64,000 bases of DNA from JAJCYL01 sp040222875 (GCA_040222875.1 JAVKCG010000008.1:1-64000); one strand, 5' to 3'; numbered from the stretch's first letter, positions 16,285-25,686 are shown. Translations and numbers: made by a program. The notes: generated from the letters alone by a model not told the origin.

Positions 16285-17436
16285 CTAAGCCATCTGAGCC
16301 TCATTCACTATCTCAGCTAATTTTCCTACCGCATAATCTATATCCTCAGTAGTATTGAACTTGCTAAATGAAAACCTGATTGCTCCTCGTTTCGGGTCAC
16401 GGTCTTTTAAGGCTGCCAATACATGCGATCCAACCTGTGACCCACTTGAACAAGCACTGCCACCGGAGGCCGACACTTTATTAATGTCCAAATTGAATAT
16501 GAGCATTTCATTTTCATCTGAAGGCGGAAGGCAAACATTTAGGACCGTATAAAGGCTGGTAGCCATGTTCGCCGAATCACCATTAAAGGCAATTTCATCC
16601 ACCTGCTCCTTTAACTTTTGAATCATTCTTGCCTTGAGCTTCTCAATGTGCGTTCTGTGCTCATCCATATGCTCATATGCCAGCTCAAGAGCTTTAGCAA
16701 GGCCTACTATTCCAGCAATATTCTCAGTACCGCCTCGCATATTCCGCTCTTGTGCACCACCATGAATCAACGGATGTATTTTATGATCAGAATTGAGGTA
16801 AAGGAAACCTGAGCCTTTTGGACCATGAAACTTATGGGCTGCACCACAAAGGCTATTAACCTTCAACTGCTGCAAATCATGCTTATAATGGCCCACTGCT
16901 TGAACGGTATCTGAGTGAAAAACGGCCCCGTACTCCTGGCACATTGCCCCCACTCTGTCAATATCCAGCAAATTGCCAATTTCATTATTGGCATGCATCA
17001 AGCTTACTAAAGCATTCGGATGGCTCTTTAGCCATTCTTCCAAGTGATCGAGGTTTACATGGCCTAGTTCGTCCAATTCCGCGAAGGTTAATTCTATTTT
17101 TCCAGCTTTTTTCTGAGTTTCCAATGTGTGTAAAACAGCATGGTGCTCAACTTTGGATGTATAGGCATGTTTGATCCCTTTTGTATCGATTGAACACACA
17201 AGGGCCATATTATCGGCCTCTGTTCCGCCTGATGTGAAAAAAATTTCAGATGGGGCGGCATTTAAGTAGGAAGCTATTTTCCGCCTTGAAGTTTCAAGCG
17301 CAGCCTTCGCTTCACGGCCATGCTGATGAATACTTGAGGGATTACCATAATTGTCCATCAGGTAGGGTGTCATGGCTTCAAATACCGCAGGGTCTACTTT
17401 TGTAGTGGCAGCGTTGTCTAAATATACTCTCATCAT
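16285..17436 (-). CDS. Cysteine desulfurase (NifS/IscS family)
   Basis: A 383-residue class V PLP aminotransferase. It begins MRVYLDNAATTKVDP and has SGGTEADNMAL in the cofactor-binding region and HSDTVQAVGH. The PLP lysine is in GAAHKFHGPKG. The sulfur-carrying active-site cysteine is in SASGGSACSSGSQVGSHVL. The enzyme takes sulfur from cysteine as a persulfide for Fe-S cluster or thio-nucleotide synthesis. The long cysteine-loop form (SACSSG) is typical of IscS/NifS-type rather than SufS-type enzymes. Two adjacent ATGs (17436 and 17433) could serve as start; the second begins the conserved sequence. No Fe-S scaffold gene is adjacent. Confidence 0.93.
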   Translation of the reverse strand: MMRVYLDNAATTKVDPAVFEAMTPYLMDNYGNPSSIHQHGREAKAALETSRRKIASYLNAAPSEIFFTSGGTEADNMALVCSIDTKGIKHAYTSKVEHHAVLHTLETQKKAGKIELTFAELDELGHVNLDHLEEWLKSHPNALVSLMHANNEIGNLLDIDRVGAMCQEYGAVFHSDTVQAVGHYKHDLQQLKVNSLCGAAHKFHGPKGSGFLYLNSDHKIHPLIHGGAQERNMRGGTENIAGIVGLAKALELAYEHMDEHRTHIEKLKARMIQKLKEQVDEIAFNGDSANMATSLYTVLNVCLPPSDENEMLIFNLDINKVSASGGSACSSGSQVGSHVLAALKDRDPKRGAIRFSFSKFNTTEDIDYAVGKLAEIVNEAQMA

Positions 17437-17505
17437 TTAATCAGGTTAGGTAATGCAAATTTATTGCTATCAAAACCAAATCTAAGCATTAGGCTTAAAA
17501 AGCGT

Positions 17506-18888
17506 CTAACCCAGTATTCTTCCAATTGCACCTTTCATTTCCTCGGCTAATTGATTGGCACTTGATTCGTCTTTTGCTTCAGAATATATTCTAATGATTG
17601 GTTCAGTATTTGATTTTCTCAGGTGTACCCAACCGTGATCAAAATCTATTTTCACCCCATCAATATCATTGATATCCTCCTCTTTATATACTGACTTTAT
17701 TTTGATCAGAAGATCATCTACATCAATGGCTGGCGTGAGCTCAATTTTGTTTTTTGAAATGTGATAGGGTGGATAACCAGCCTTCAACTCAGTCATATTT
17801 TTACCAGACTGTGCCAGATGGGTGAGAAAAAGTGCGATGCCTACTAAGGCATCCCTTCCATAATGTAGGTCAGGGTAGATAATGCCACCATTGCCTTCAC
17901 CTCCTATTACAGCATTAATTGCTTTCATTTTTTCAACAACGTTCACTTCACCTACTGCTGAGGCATGATATTCAACACCATGCTTGGTACAAACATCTCT
18001 AAGTGCCCTTGTTGATGACAAATTAGAAACTGCCGGGCCTTTTTTGTTTTTCAGGATATAATCAGCAACGGCTACTAATGTGTACTCTTCACCAAAAAGT
18101 GACCCATCTTCATTCAAAAAAGCCAGGCGGTCAACGTCAGGGTCAACAACGATACCCAGGTCAAAAGCACCCGATCTCATTTTTGATGAAATCTCAGTCA
18201 GGTTTTCAGGAAGTGGTTCTGGGTTATGTGGAAATTCCCCCGTCGGTTCACAAAACAATTTCTCAATCTGGCTCACCCCTAATTTCTCAAGGAGTGCTGG
18301 TACTGCAATCCCTCCTGTCGAATTGACCCCATCCACTATCACCTTAAAATTCTTCGACTGGATCAATTCCTTATCCACCAGAGGCAATTTCAGGATTTCA
18401 TTTATGTGATAATCAATGTACTCTCTTTTTTTAATGTAGTCACCCAGATCATCAATCATGGCAAAACTCAACTCAGATAATTCAGCAATTTTGAGAATTT
18501 GATCTCCGTCACTTGCTGATAGAAACTCACCCTTTTCATTCAACAGCTTTAAGGCATTCCACTGCTTGGGGTTATGGCTTGCGGTTAATATGATGCCTCC
18601 ACCAGCCTTTTCTTTGGGCACTGCCATCTCCACGGTAGGGGTAGTTGATAGGCCAAGGTCGATGACTTCAATACCCAGGCTTTGTAATGTTGAGGTGACG
18701 AGGTTCGAAACCATCTTACCGGAAATTCTGGCATCCCGGCCAATCACAATTTTTTTAGAAGTAGAATGCTTTCTCACCCATTGGGCGAAAGCTGATGCAT
18801 ATTTCACTATATCCGGAGGTGTGAGGCTATGCCCTGCAGCGCCACCAATAGTGCCTCTTATTCCGGAAATTGATTTGATTAAAGCCAT
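17506..18888 (-). CDS. glmM: Phosphoglucosamine mutase / phosphohexomutase
   Basis: A 460-residue alpha-D-phosphohexomutase. The phosphoserine loop is TASHNPKQWNALK, the metal-binding loop is VVDPDVDRLAF, the sugar-specificity loop is GGEGNGGIIYPDLHYGRDA, and the phosphate-binding loop is RKSNTEPIIRIYSEA. GEGNGG with this domain order favours the GlmM type (glucosamine 6-phosphate to 1-phosphate for UDP-GlcNAc), which would feed peptidoglycan and the polysaccharide locus. A phosphomannomutase/phosphoglucomutase activity cannot be excluded from sequence alone. It stands alone, 69 bp upstream of the cysteine desulfurase gene on the same strand. Confidence 0.88.
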   Translation of the reverse strand: MALIKSISGIRGTIGGAAGHSLTPPDIVKYASAFAQWVRKHSTSKKIVIGRDARISGKMVSNLVTSTLQSLGIEVIDLGLSTTPTVEMAVPKEKAGGGIILTASHNPKQWNALKLLNEKGEFLSASDGDQILKIAELSELSFAMIDDLGDYIKKREYIDYHINEILKLPLVDKELIQSKNFKVIVDGVNSTGGIAVPALLEKLGVSQIEKLFCEPTGEFPHNPEPLPENLTEISSKMRSGAFDLGIVVDPDVDRLAFLNEDGSLFGEEYTLVAVADYILKNKKGPAVSNLSSTRALRDVCTKHGVEYHASAVGEVNVVEKMKAINAVIGGEGNGGIIYPDLHYGRDALVGIALFLTHLAQSGKNMTELKAGYPPYHISKNKIELTPAIDVDDLLIKIKSVYKEEDINDIDGVKIDFDHGWVHLRKSNTEPIIRIYSEAKDESSANQLAEEMKGAIGRILG

Positions 18889-18971
18889 AAATAAAGTTTA
18901 AAATGTCAAAGATACATTGAGTTCTTATTTATCGGGAAACTCTTGATAACCAGTTGCTTTCAAGCGATTAG

Positions 18972-19002
18972 TTGCGGCTTACTGCATGTTAGGCTAACTT
19001 TG
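18972..19002 (+). promoter_or_regulatory. Bacteroidota-type promoter of the desaturase gene
   Basis: A TTG at 18972 is separated by 20 bases from a perfect TAnnTTTG box, TAACTTTG, at 18995-19002. This lies 30 bases before the desaturase ATG and gives a canonical -33/-7 layout, so the gene has its own promoter. Confidence 0.6.
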
Positions 19003-19032
19003 CACACTTGTTAAAATTAGTTGAATACCTGA

Positions 19033-20061
19033 ATGGCTGAATTCAAAAAAGAGTTTGTTTTTTCAGATGAGGTTGAGCCTCATATAGGTCGAACGAGGGC
19101 CATTTTGAAAGAACATCCCGAAGTAAAAAAACTTATTGGGAAAAACCCCCATACCATTTGGATTATCTTGTTTTTGGTAATTGGACAAATGACAATTGCG
19201 GGGTTTCTGGCAGGTCAACCCTGGTGGCTGGTTTTCTTAGCGGCGTATTTTGTTGGGGCATTTTTTGATCACGCCATGTTCGTAATGATTCATGAGTGTG
19301 CTCATAATTTGCTATTTAAAAAGCCGTGGGCAAATACTCTTGCTGGGATAATCTCGAACATCCCTCAAATTTTTCCTAGTTCAGTTTCTTTCCAGAAGTA
19401 TCATTTGAAACACCATGCTTTTCAGGGTGTCCATGAACTTGATGCTGATTTACCAGGAAACTACGAGGCCTGGATTGTTCATAATTCTACGTTCAAGAAA
19501 GCTCTTTGGCTCCTTTTTTATCCTTTTGTGCAGATCAGCCGAACGATGAGGCTTAAGGAAATTAAAATGGTTGACGGCTGGATTGTTTTCAATTGGTTGG
19601 TGCAAATAGCAACTGTAGCTGTGGTCGTTTATTTATGGGGTGCGCAATCCCTCGTTTATTTGATCGCAAGTTTGTTCTTCTCCATCGGTTTGCATCCACT
19701 TGGTGCAAGATGGATTCAGGAACACTATCTTACCCTGGATCCAGGTCAAGAAACCTACAGCTACTACGGAGGATGGAATAAAATTGCTATGAATGTGGGC
19801 TATCACAATGAGCATCATGACTTCCCGTCAGTACCTTGGAATAAACTGCCTTCCCTTAAAAATTTAGCATCAGAATATTACGATACATTGAAGTCGCACA
19901 ATAGCTGGACCAAGCTGTTCTTCTTCTTTCTATTCAGTGATAAAGTGTCGCTGTATTCTCGGGTAATTAGAGCAAACAGGGGTAAGATTAAAGTAACTCA
20001 GGATAAGAAGTACGTCCCTGATCAGGCAGAAAGTAAGGGTGAAAAAGTTCTCGTTGCCTAG
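19033..20061 (+). CDS. DEGS1-like sphingolipid delta-4 desaturase
   Basis: A 342-residue membrane fatty acid desaturase with the three histidine boxes HECAH (87-91), HLKHH (124-128) and HNEHH (258-262). The match is specifically to eukaryotic dihydroceramide delta-4 desaturases rather than to acyl-lipid desaturases. From memory, human DEGS1 shares ETYSYYG, NVGYHNEHHDFP and LP in the same order, the SISF-RYHxxHH segment (here SVSFQKYHLKHH), an N-terminal EILxxYPEIK (here AILKEHPEVK) and a YNSWxK..YSR ending (here HNSWTKLFFFFLFSDKVSLYSRVIR). The length also matches (about 320-340). The expected reaction is introduction of a double bond near C4 of a long-chain base in a ceramide-type lipid. It has its own promoter. 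Confidence 0.9.
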   Translation: MAEFKKEFVFSDEVEPHIGRTRAILKEHPEVKKLIGKNPHTIWIILFLVIGQMTIAGFLAGQPWWLVFLAAYFVGAFFDHAMFVMIHECAHNLLFKKPWANTLAGIISNIPQIFPSSVSFQKYHLKHHAFQGVHELDADLPGNYEAWIVHNSTFKKALWLLFYPFVQISRTMRLKEIKMVDGWIVFNWLVQIATVAVVVYLWGAQSLVYLIASLFFSIGLHPLGARWIQEHYLTLDPGQETYSYYGGWNKIAMNVGYHNEHHDFPSVPWNKLPSLKNLASEYYDTLKSHNSWTKLFFFFLFSDKVSLYSRVIRANRGKIKVTQDKKYVPDQAESKGEKVLVA

Positions 20062-20826
20062 TTAATTCAGGCGAATTTTAAGGCCGTCGTAGGCCAATCG
20101 AATGTTTTCTGGTAATTCGCCTGTCACATCACGGTGCTTACCTAATCCATGACTGATATGTGTGAGATAGGTCATTTCCGCACCGATTTCTTGAGCCACC
20201 TCTACGGCTTCATCCAAAGTAAAATGTGAGATGTGGCTCTCTTTTCTTAATGCATTCAGCACCAGCACTTTGGAGCCAACGGCTTTTTTCATTTCAACTT
20301 CTGAAATTCGATTGGCGTCTGTGATGTAAGTAAAATCCTTAATTCTGAAACCAAAAACGGAGAGTTTGTGGTGCCAGACTTCGATGGGGATAATTTCTGT
20401 GGATCCTATTTTAAAGGGATTGTTTTCTATTTCAATAGCCTCAATTTTCGGTATCCCGGGATACTTATGTTCTGCGAATACATATGAGTACTCCTGAACC
20501 AATTGCTCCATTACATCCCGTCTTGCATAAATGGGAATTTTATGGCCTTGTTTAAAATTGAAAGACCGGATATCATCCATACCCGCAGTATGGTCTTTAT
20601 GCTGATGAGTATATACTGCCGCGGTTAGGTTTTGTACCCTGTTCAGTAGCATTTGTTGCCTGAAGTCGGGACCCGTATCAATGACGATTTGTTGATCATC
20701 AGTTTCGATTAATACAGAGGTCCGGAGTCTTTTATCCTTAAAATCAATTGATCTGCATACATCGCAATCGCATGCAATTACGGGAACGCCCTGAGAGGTG
20801 CCAGTTCCGAGAAAAGTAACTGTCAC
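20062..20826 (-). CDS. MBL-fold metal-dependent hydrolase (PhnP-like)
   Basis: A 254-residue metallo-beta-lactamase-fold enzyme. It begins TVTFLGTGTSQGVPVIACDCDVCRS, with the paired cysteines seen in PhnP-like phosphodiesterases. The metal-binding HxHxDH motif is THQHKDHTAG, with VIDTGPDFRQQ before it, ITDANRIS at about residue 175, and a C-terminal THISHGLGKH. PhnP proteins cleave cyclic phosphodiesters, but no phosphonate genes are nearby, so the substrate is unknown. The start is GTG at 20826 and overlaps the stop of the upstream 91-residue gene (GTGA). It ends exactly where the convergent desaturase gene ends. Confidence 0.88.
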   Translation of the reverse strand: MTVTFLGTGTSQGVPVIACDCDVCRSIDFKDKRLRTSVLIETDDQQIVIDTGPDFRQQMLLNRVQNLTAAVYTHQHKDHTAGMDDIRSFNFKQGHKIPIYARRDVMEQLVQEYSYVFAEHKYPGIPKIEAIEIENNPFKIGSTEIIPIEVWHHKLSVFGFRIKDFTYITDANRISEVEMKKAVGSKVLVLNALRKESHISHFTLDEAVEVAQEIGAEMTYLTHISHGLGKHRDVTGELPENIRLAYDGLKIRLN

Positions 20827-21098
20827 ACCTGGAGTTGAGTTTGTGCAAGCTCAGCATACAATTTGCGGTTCTTTTCGCTTAACTGTGCTTTATTTATATC
20901 TATTGATCTAAGAATTTCAATTAAAATGCTGATACGGCCATCAAGTGGGAAGTATTTGTTCACGATGGCAATTTTGGAGTCATTCAACAAGCAGTAACCA
21001 GATTGAAAATTTCCTTTTTCATATCTCAAAATATAATCAGTTTCTGAAAAGATATCTTCTAACTTATTCAGGAAGTTGTTTGTGTATTTAATTGGCAT
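20823..21098 (-). CDS. Small hypothetical protein (91 aa)
   Basis: A 91-residue soluble protein (MPIKYTNNFLNKLEDIFSETDYILRYEKGNFQSG..) with no motif I can name. The pattern of an amphipathic N-terminal helix followed by RYEKGNFQSGYCLLNDSKIAIVNKYF looks like a small alpha/beta domain, and the C-terminal third is a helix rich in K and E. It is placed between a response regulator gene (11-base overlap) and the MBL hydrolase gene (4-base overlap), so it is certainly part of one operon with them. I recall similar small proteins being annotated as hypothetical in Cytophagales, but I cannot confirm this here. Confidence 0.75.
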   Translation of the reverse strand: MPIKYTNNFLNKLEDIFSETDYILRYEKGNFQSGYCLLNDSKIAIVNKYFPLDGRISILIEILRSIDINKAQLSEKNRKLYAELAQTQLQV

Positions 21099-21468
21099 CT
21101 TCGTCCAAATACTTTTTTACCGTTTCCACCAAGTTATCAAAATTGAGCGGTTTAGGAAGATAGTCGTTTATTCCTACGCTCTTAAAATCTTCAATTGTGT
21201 AGTTAGCAGCATTGCCTGTAATTGCAATAATCGGAATTTGCGATTTAGCCTTGTCATCCAATTTCCTAATGCTTGCTGAGCAGTCCATCCCATTCATTAT
21301 CGGCATATTAATGTCCATCAAAATAAGGTCGTAGTTGTCGCTGGCCAACTTTTCAAGCACTTGCTCACCGTTCTTTACGCCAATGATTTCGTAATTCTGA
21401 ATTTGAAGAATTTTCTTAGTTAGATTCTGGATTACAGAGCTGTCTTCCGCTACAATTATTTTTTTCAT
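21088..21468 (-). CDS. Single-domain response regulator (CheY-like)
   Basis: 126 residues make a complete receiver domain and nothing else. The acidic pair is at the start (VAEDSSV), the phospho-acceptor is Asp52 in LILMDINMPIMNG, the Thr/Ser switch is in IIAITGNA, and the conserved Lys is in YLPKPLNF. It lies 11 bp downstream of a hybrid histidine kinase with a C-terminal Hpt domain. It is the obvious candidate to receive the phosphate from that Hpt. It has no output domain, so it would act through protein contact. Confidence 0.93.
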   Translation of the reverse strand: MKKIIVAEDSSVIQNLTKKILQIQNYEIIGVKNGEQVLEKLASDNYDLILMDINMPIMNGMDCSASIRKLDDKAKSQIPIIAITGNAANYTIEDFKSVGINDYLPKPLNFDNLVETVKKYLDEDAN

Positions 21469-21479
21469 CTGAGGTCAGT

Positions 21480-24400
21480 TTACACTAAGGTGGAGTCATC
21501 AAAAATCTTTTCAAGGTTTTCCCGGAACTCATTAAATCGAGACTCAAGTAGCAATAATTTTTCATTCAAATCGGCAGGTTTACCCTTTTTTAATTCAGCT
21601 TCAAGCGACTCGGCTTGCCTGGCTACTTTTTCAATCCCCAAGGTTCCGGCCGATCCTTTCATTGTGTGAAGCTCCAATCGTATGTCCTCAAAATTACCTT
21701 TGGTGAGGGCATCGAAACAATTAGCCAATTGCTCTTTAGTCTCAGTTTCAAAATCCTCCAAGACTGATTGCAACAATTCTTTCCCCCCATGTTTGCTTAT
21801 GTTACTAAGCGTTTTTTGGTTGATGATCAAACCTTCGTCAGTATCAGAAGTGTCAAAGATTACGGGTTCAATTCTAATCGGTTCAAATTTAAGCCAATCT
21901 TTAACTTTCGCAATTATTGAAGATGCCTGAATGGGCTTAGGTAAATAGTCGTCTAGCCCCTGGTTTAAAAATCGCTCACGGTCTTCTTCCATCGAATACG
22001 CTGTCATAGCAATTATGGGCGGTACTGTTTCCAAACCTAATCTCTTGATTTGTCTGGTTGCCCTGATGCCATCCATGGTTGGCATTTGAATATCCATAAA
22101 AATGAGATCATAAGTATTTCCTTTAGCTTTTTCAATTGCCTCCATTCCGCTATCGGCCATATCCACTTTACATCCGGCTTTTTTCAAAATTTGTCCTGCT
22201 ACCTTGCGATTAACGGAATTGTCATCAACTACAAGAATTTTCGGCTTACGGTTTTCAAATGCTTCTTTAATTAAATTATCACCTGGAGTCACCTCAAATG
22301 GCCGCTGCTCCTCGGTAGCTATATCGGCTTTAAATGTGAACCAAAAAGTACTGCCCAAACCAGGGGTTGAATGAACACCTATCTCTCCATTCATCGATTT
22401 TGTGAGCTCTTTGGAAATTGCCAGACCTAACCCTGTACCGCCGTAGCTTTTCGTACTTGAGTTGTCAACTTGCATAAAACTGGTGAAAAGTTTTTCAAGG
22501 TCATCTTTAGCTATACCTATTCCTGAATCTTTGATTTGTACCCTGATAACGGCAGTATCACCCTTAACCTCATTTTGTTTTACGCTAATGTGTATAGTAC
22601 CGCGGCTCTTCGAAAACTTGATTGCATTTGATGTCAGGTTTGATAATACCTGAAGTAGCCTCGTTTCATCAATAATTATGTTTTTGGGCAGATTATCGGC
22701 CAGGTGATAATAGAGACTTGTGTTGTTTAGGTCAGCTTGCCTTGAAAACAGATCATAGAGCTTTTCAAAAGTTGCTTCCAGATTTACGACTGATCGGCGC
22801 AATTCCATTTTTCCAGCCTCAATTTTAGAGAGATCAAGAATATCATTTAAAATGTGCAATAAAGTTTCCGAAGATTTTTTTATCGTCTTCACATAATCTT
22901 GCTGTTCTTTATCAAGTTTGGTGCTGGCTATTAAATCGATCATGCCAATGATGCCATTCATTGGAGTCCTGATTTCGTGGCTCATATTCGCAAGAAACCG
23001 CTCTTTAACCTTCAATGATTTCTCAGCTAAATCCTTGGCAGATTCTAACTCCTTATAAGCTGTTCTCAACTGAGAAATATCCCTGGCCACACCTTCAACT
23101 TGAACAGGTGTATTCTTCTGATATATCATCCTCACATTACAAAGGCACTGTAGCTCAGCTCCATTTTTTGTGGTGAGCGTGGCTTCAAGGTTTTTAATTT
23201 TTTTCTTCGCATTCAGTTCTTCAAAAAGCTCTGATTGAGATTTATCGCTGTTGTAGAATTTACTGATGTTAGATTTTAGCAACTCTTCCTGTGAATAATC
23301 CAACATCTCACTGACAGAAGGGCTGATCATCATCAAATTGCCCTCAAGGTCGCACCTGAAATAAATGTCTTGTATTGACTCGAAAATTGTTCTGAACTTT
23401 TCCTCACTTTCTGATACTGCCAATTCTGACAGCTTCTTTTCCGTTATGTCATTTGCGATAACAGAAACTTCATCTACGCTTCCATCAGAGTTTTGAATGG
23501 GGTTAATGAAGACATCACGCCATATTCGGTTACCTTTTGAGTCTTCAAGCTCAGTTTGGAAGTTCAGAACCTTGCCCCTAAAAGCCTGATCATATTTATC
23601 GGCCCACTCTTTGCCAAACTTTTCTTCGTGCTTCTCTGAAGATTGCCCCCAAAGCTGATCTTCTATTTTAAGGTCATAATAGCTGTCTAGTGTATCCGCA
23701 TAATTTTGGTTAAACGAGGTTATGTTGTACTCTTTGTCAATTGACCAGATTTCGTGAGTGCTACTTTCAAAAATGGCTTTGATCCGGGCATTTTGATTTT
23801 TAATCTGAATTTCCTGCAATTTTCTCTCAATGGCCATTGCCATTTGATTTGAGATGAAATCGAGGAGTTCGAGGTCTTTGTGGTTATAGGAAGGTTGATC
23901 TTTGTAAGAGTGAAATGAAATAACACCTTTCGGTTGACCCTCTATCGAAAGCTGAACACCCAACCAAATAAATGGAAGTGGGCCATCAAATTTGAGGCGC
24001 TTACCCTGAATTATTTTTCTTATTCCATCTTCATAAATCATTAAAGGCTTACCCCGCTCAAAAGTGTACTGTGCCAAAAATTTTCCAAGTTCCTTTTGCT
24101 CTTTTATGTGATCTTGAACAGAAGGCTCATTGATAAAATAAGGGAACTTGAATTGATTGCCTTCTTTCAGGCTTACAGAAAAATTTTGAACTTTTAGAAT
24201 GCTGTTAAGCTGTAGGTATATGCTAGCGTATAGTATGTCAAGGTTGTAACTGGTAGTGGTGAGATTGGCTATTTTGTAGAATAGGCTTTGGACTTTCTCT
24301 GCTCTGATCCGTTCGGTTGTGTCGTAAAAAATACCTCTAAACTCAGGGGTGTCGTCTTCTTTTGTACAATAAACCCGGCCTGAAACAAAAATGTTTTTGC

Positions 24401-24668
24401 CATATTTTGAAACAAAAACCGTTTCAAACTTTTCAATCGTTTCCCCTACGCCTACTTCAGCCAGTCGACTGGCGGTTGTCTTCCAAGACTCATCTAAAAT
24501 GACATCTTTTAAGGTGAGTTTCTTAAGGTCTTTGTCATCATACCCGAGTTTATTCTTCCAGGCCTGATTGGCAAATATGAGCTCACCATCCAATCTAAAT
24601 ATCTGGACAAGGTCATATGAATTGTCAAAGAGCTCTTTAAGCTGGGCGAGGTCTTTTGTCTGGTTCAT
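21480..24668 (-). CDS. Hybrid sensor histidine kinase (PAS-GAF-PAS-PAS-HisKA-HATPase-REC-Hpt)
   Basis: A 1062-residue multidomain kinase without transmembrane segments, hence probably cytosolic. The order is PAS (about 8-120, LKELFDNSYDLVQIFRLDGE), a GAF-like domain (about 125-285), PAS (about 295-415), PAS (about 420-535), a short coiled coil, HisKA with His564 in FLANMSHEIRTPMNG, and HATPase_c (about 660-785, with N in LSNLTSNAIKF, DSGIGI and GGTGLGLAISK). Then comes a receiver with Asp859 (LIFMDIQMPTMDG) and an Hpt domain with His1001 (LHTMKGSAGTLG). This is a complete BarA/ArcB-type phosphorelay in one chain. The signal is unknown. The downstream single-domain regulator is the likely partner. 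Confidence 0.93.
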   Translation of the reverse strand: MNQTKDLAQLKELFDNSYDLVQIFRLDGELIFANQAWKNKLGYDDKDLKKLTLKDVILDESWKTTASRLAEVGVGETIEKFETVFVSKYGKNIFVSGRVYCTKEDDTPEFRGIFYDTTERIRAEKVQSLFYKIANLTTTSYNLDILYASIYLQLNSILKVQNFSVSLKEGNQFKFPYFINEPSVQDHIKEQKELGKFLAQYTFERGKPLMIYEDGIRKIIQGKRLKFDGPLPFIWLGVQLSIEGQPKGVISFHSYKDQPSYNHKDLELLDFISNQMAMAIERKLQEIQIKNQNARIKAIFESSTHEIWSIDKEYNITSFNQNYADTLDSYYDLKIEDQLWGQSSEKHEEKFGKEWADKYDQAFRGKVLNFQTELEDSKGNRIWRDVFINPIQNSDGSVDEVSVIANDITEKKLSELAVSESEEKFRTIFESIQDIYFRCDLEGNLMMISPSVSEMLDYSQEELLKSNISKFYNSDKSQSELFEELNAKKKIKNLEATLTTKNGAELQCLCNVRMIYQKNTPVQVEGVARDISQLRTAYKELESAKDLAEKSLKVKERFLANMSHEIRTPMNGIIGMIDLIASTKLDKEQQDYVKTIKKSSETLLHILNDILDLSKIEAGKMELRRSVVNLEATFEKLYDLFSRQADLNNTSLYYHLADNLPKNIIIDETRLLQVLSNLTSNAIKFSKSRGTIHISVKQNEVKGDTAVIRVQIKDSGIGIAKDDLEKLFTSFMQVDNSSTKSYGGTGLGLAISKELTKSMNGEIGVHSTPGLGSTFWFTFKADIATEEQRPFEVTPGDNLIKEAFENRKPKILVVDDNSVNRKVAGQILKKAGCKVDMADSGMEAIEKAKGNTYDLIFMDIQMPTMDGIRATRQIKRLGLETVPPIIAMTAYSMEEDRERFLNQGLDDYLPKPIQASSIIAKVKDWLKFEPIRIEPVIFDTSDTDEGLIINQKTLSNISKHGGKELLQSVLEDFETETKEQLANCFDALTKGNFEDIRLELHTMKGSAGTLGIEKVARQAESLEAELKKGKPADLNEKLLLLESRFNEFRENLEKIFDDSTLV

Positions 24669-24768
24669 TATATCTATTTGATCGGACTTTTTTCCGATTG
24701 ATCCGCTACTGACTTACTTTACAAGCCTCTATAAAGTTAACAAAATGGGCATTATCATAGCTTAGTCA

Positions 24769-25686
24769 ATGAGGCACACTAAAACTTTGATTGTAATAGT
24801 TGGCCCAACTGCTGTTGGTAAAACCGATGTTGCTATTCAGGTGGCAAATAAGTTTAAAACGGAAATCATCTCAGCTGATTCAAGGCAATTTTACAAAGAA
24901 CTCAATGTGGGTACGGCCAAACCTAGTTCTACGCAACTGAGGGCAGTTAAGCACCATTTCGTTGATAACTTATCCATTCAGGATAAATATTCGGCAGGTC
25001 ATTTTGAGAAAGATGCGATCATACTTTTAGATGAAGTTTTTAAATGGCATGATCAAATTGTAATGGTTGGAGGTTCAGGAATGTATATAAAAGCAGTTTG
25101 TGAGGGTTTTGATGATATGCCAGCAATTTCGGAGGACATCCGAAAAAGACTCAATTATGAACTTAAAGAAAAAGGCCTTGGGGTATTAACCGAACGTCTG
25201 AAAAAGTTGGATTCTGATTACTACGACCTCGTCGATTTGAATAACCATCAAAGAGTAGTGCGGGCGTTGGAGGTAATTGAATCGACTAAAAAGCCGTTTT
25301 CATTTTTTTTGAAAAACTCGAAGCCTCAAAACCGGAACTTTAATCTTGTTAAAATAGGCCTTGAACTGGAGCGTGAAGAGATTTACAATAGGATTAACAT
25401 AAGACTTGATGAAATGATCAAAAATGGCTTGTTTGAGGAAGCAGCGTCATTAAAAGGTTATAGGGATAGGTACGCATTACAAACTGTAGGTTACACAGAA
25501 ATATTTTCTTATCTGGATGGAGATTACGATTATGAGGAAGCAATTAGGCTGTTAAAAAGGAACTCAAGAAGATATGCAAAACGGCAAATGACGTGGTTCA
25601 AAAAAGATAAGAGTGTTAAATGGTTCGATCCGAATAATCAGCATCAAATTATTGCATATGTTACAGAACAATTAAAACAGGATTAG
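24769..25686 (+). CDS. miaA: tRNA dimethylallyltransferase
   Basis: A 305-residue MiaA, which adds the dimethylallyl group to A37 of tRNAs that read UNN codons. The P-loop IVGPTAVGKTDVAIQVA is present. So are the substrate-binding ISADSRQFYKELNVGTAKPS, the HHFVDNLS motif, GGSGMYIKAV, and the C-terminal RNA-binding segment RYALQTVGYTEIFSYLDG...RNSRRYAKRQMTWFKKD. Length and motif order are normal. It is divergent from the histidine kinase (100-bp gap) and overlaps the convergent lipoprotein gene by 4 bases. Confidence 0.96.
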   Translation: MRHTKTLIVIVGPTAVGKTDVAIQVANKFKTEIISADSRQFYKELNVGTAKPSSTQLRAVKHHFVDNLSIQDKYSAGHFEKDAIILLDEVFKWHDQIVMVGGSGMYIKAVCEGFDDMPAISEDIRKRLNYELKEKGLGVLTERLKKLDSDYYDLVDLNNHQRVVRALEVIESTKKPFSFFLKNSKPQNRNFNLVKIGLELEREEIYNRINIRLDEMIKNGLFEEAASLKGYRDRYALQTVGYTEIFSYLDGDYDYEEAIRLLKRNSRRYAKRQMTWFKKDKSVKWFDPNNQHQIIAYVTEQLKQD

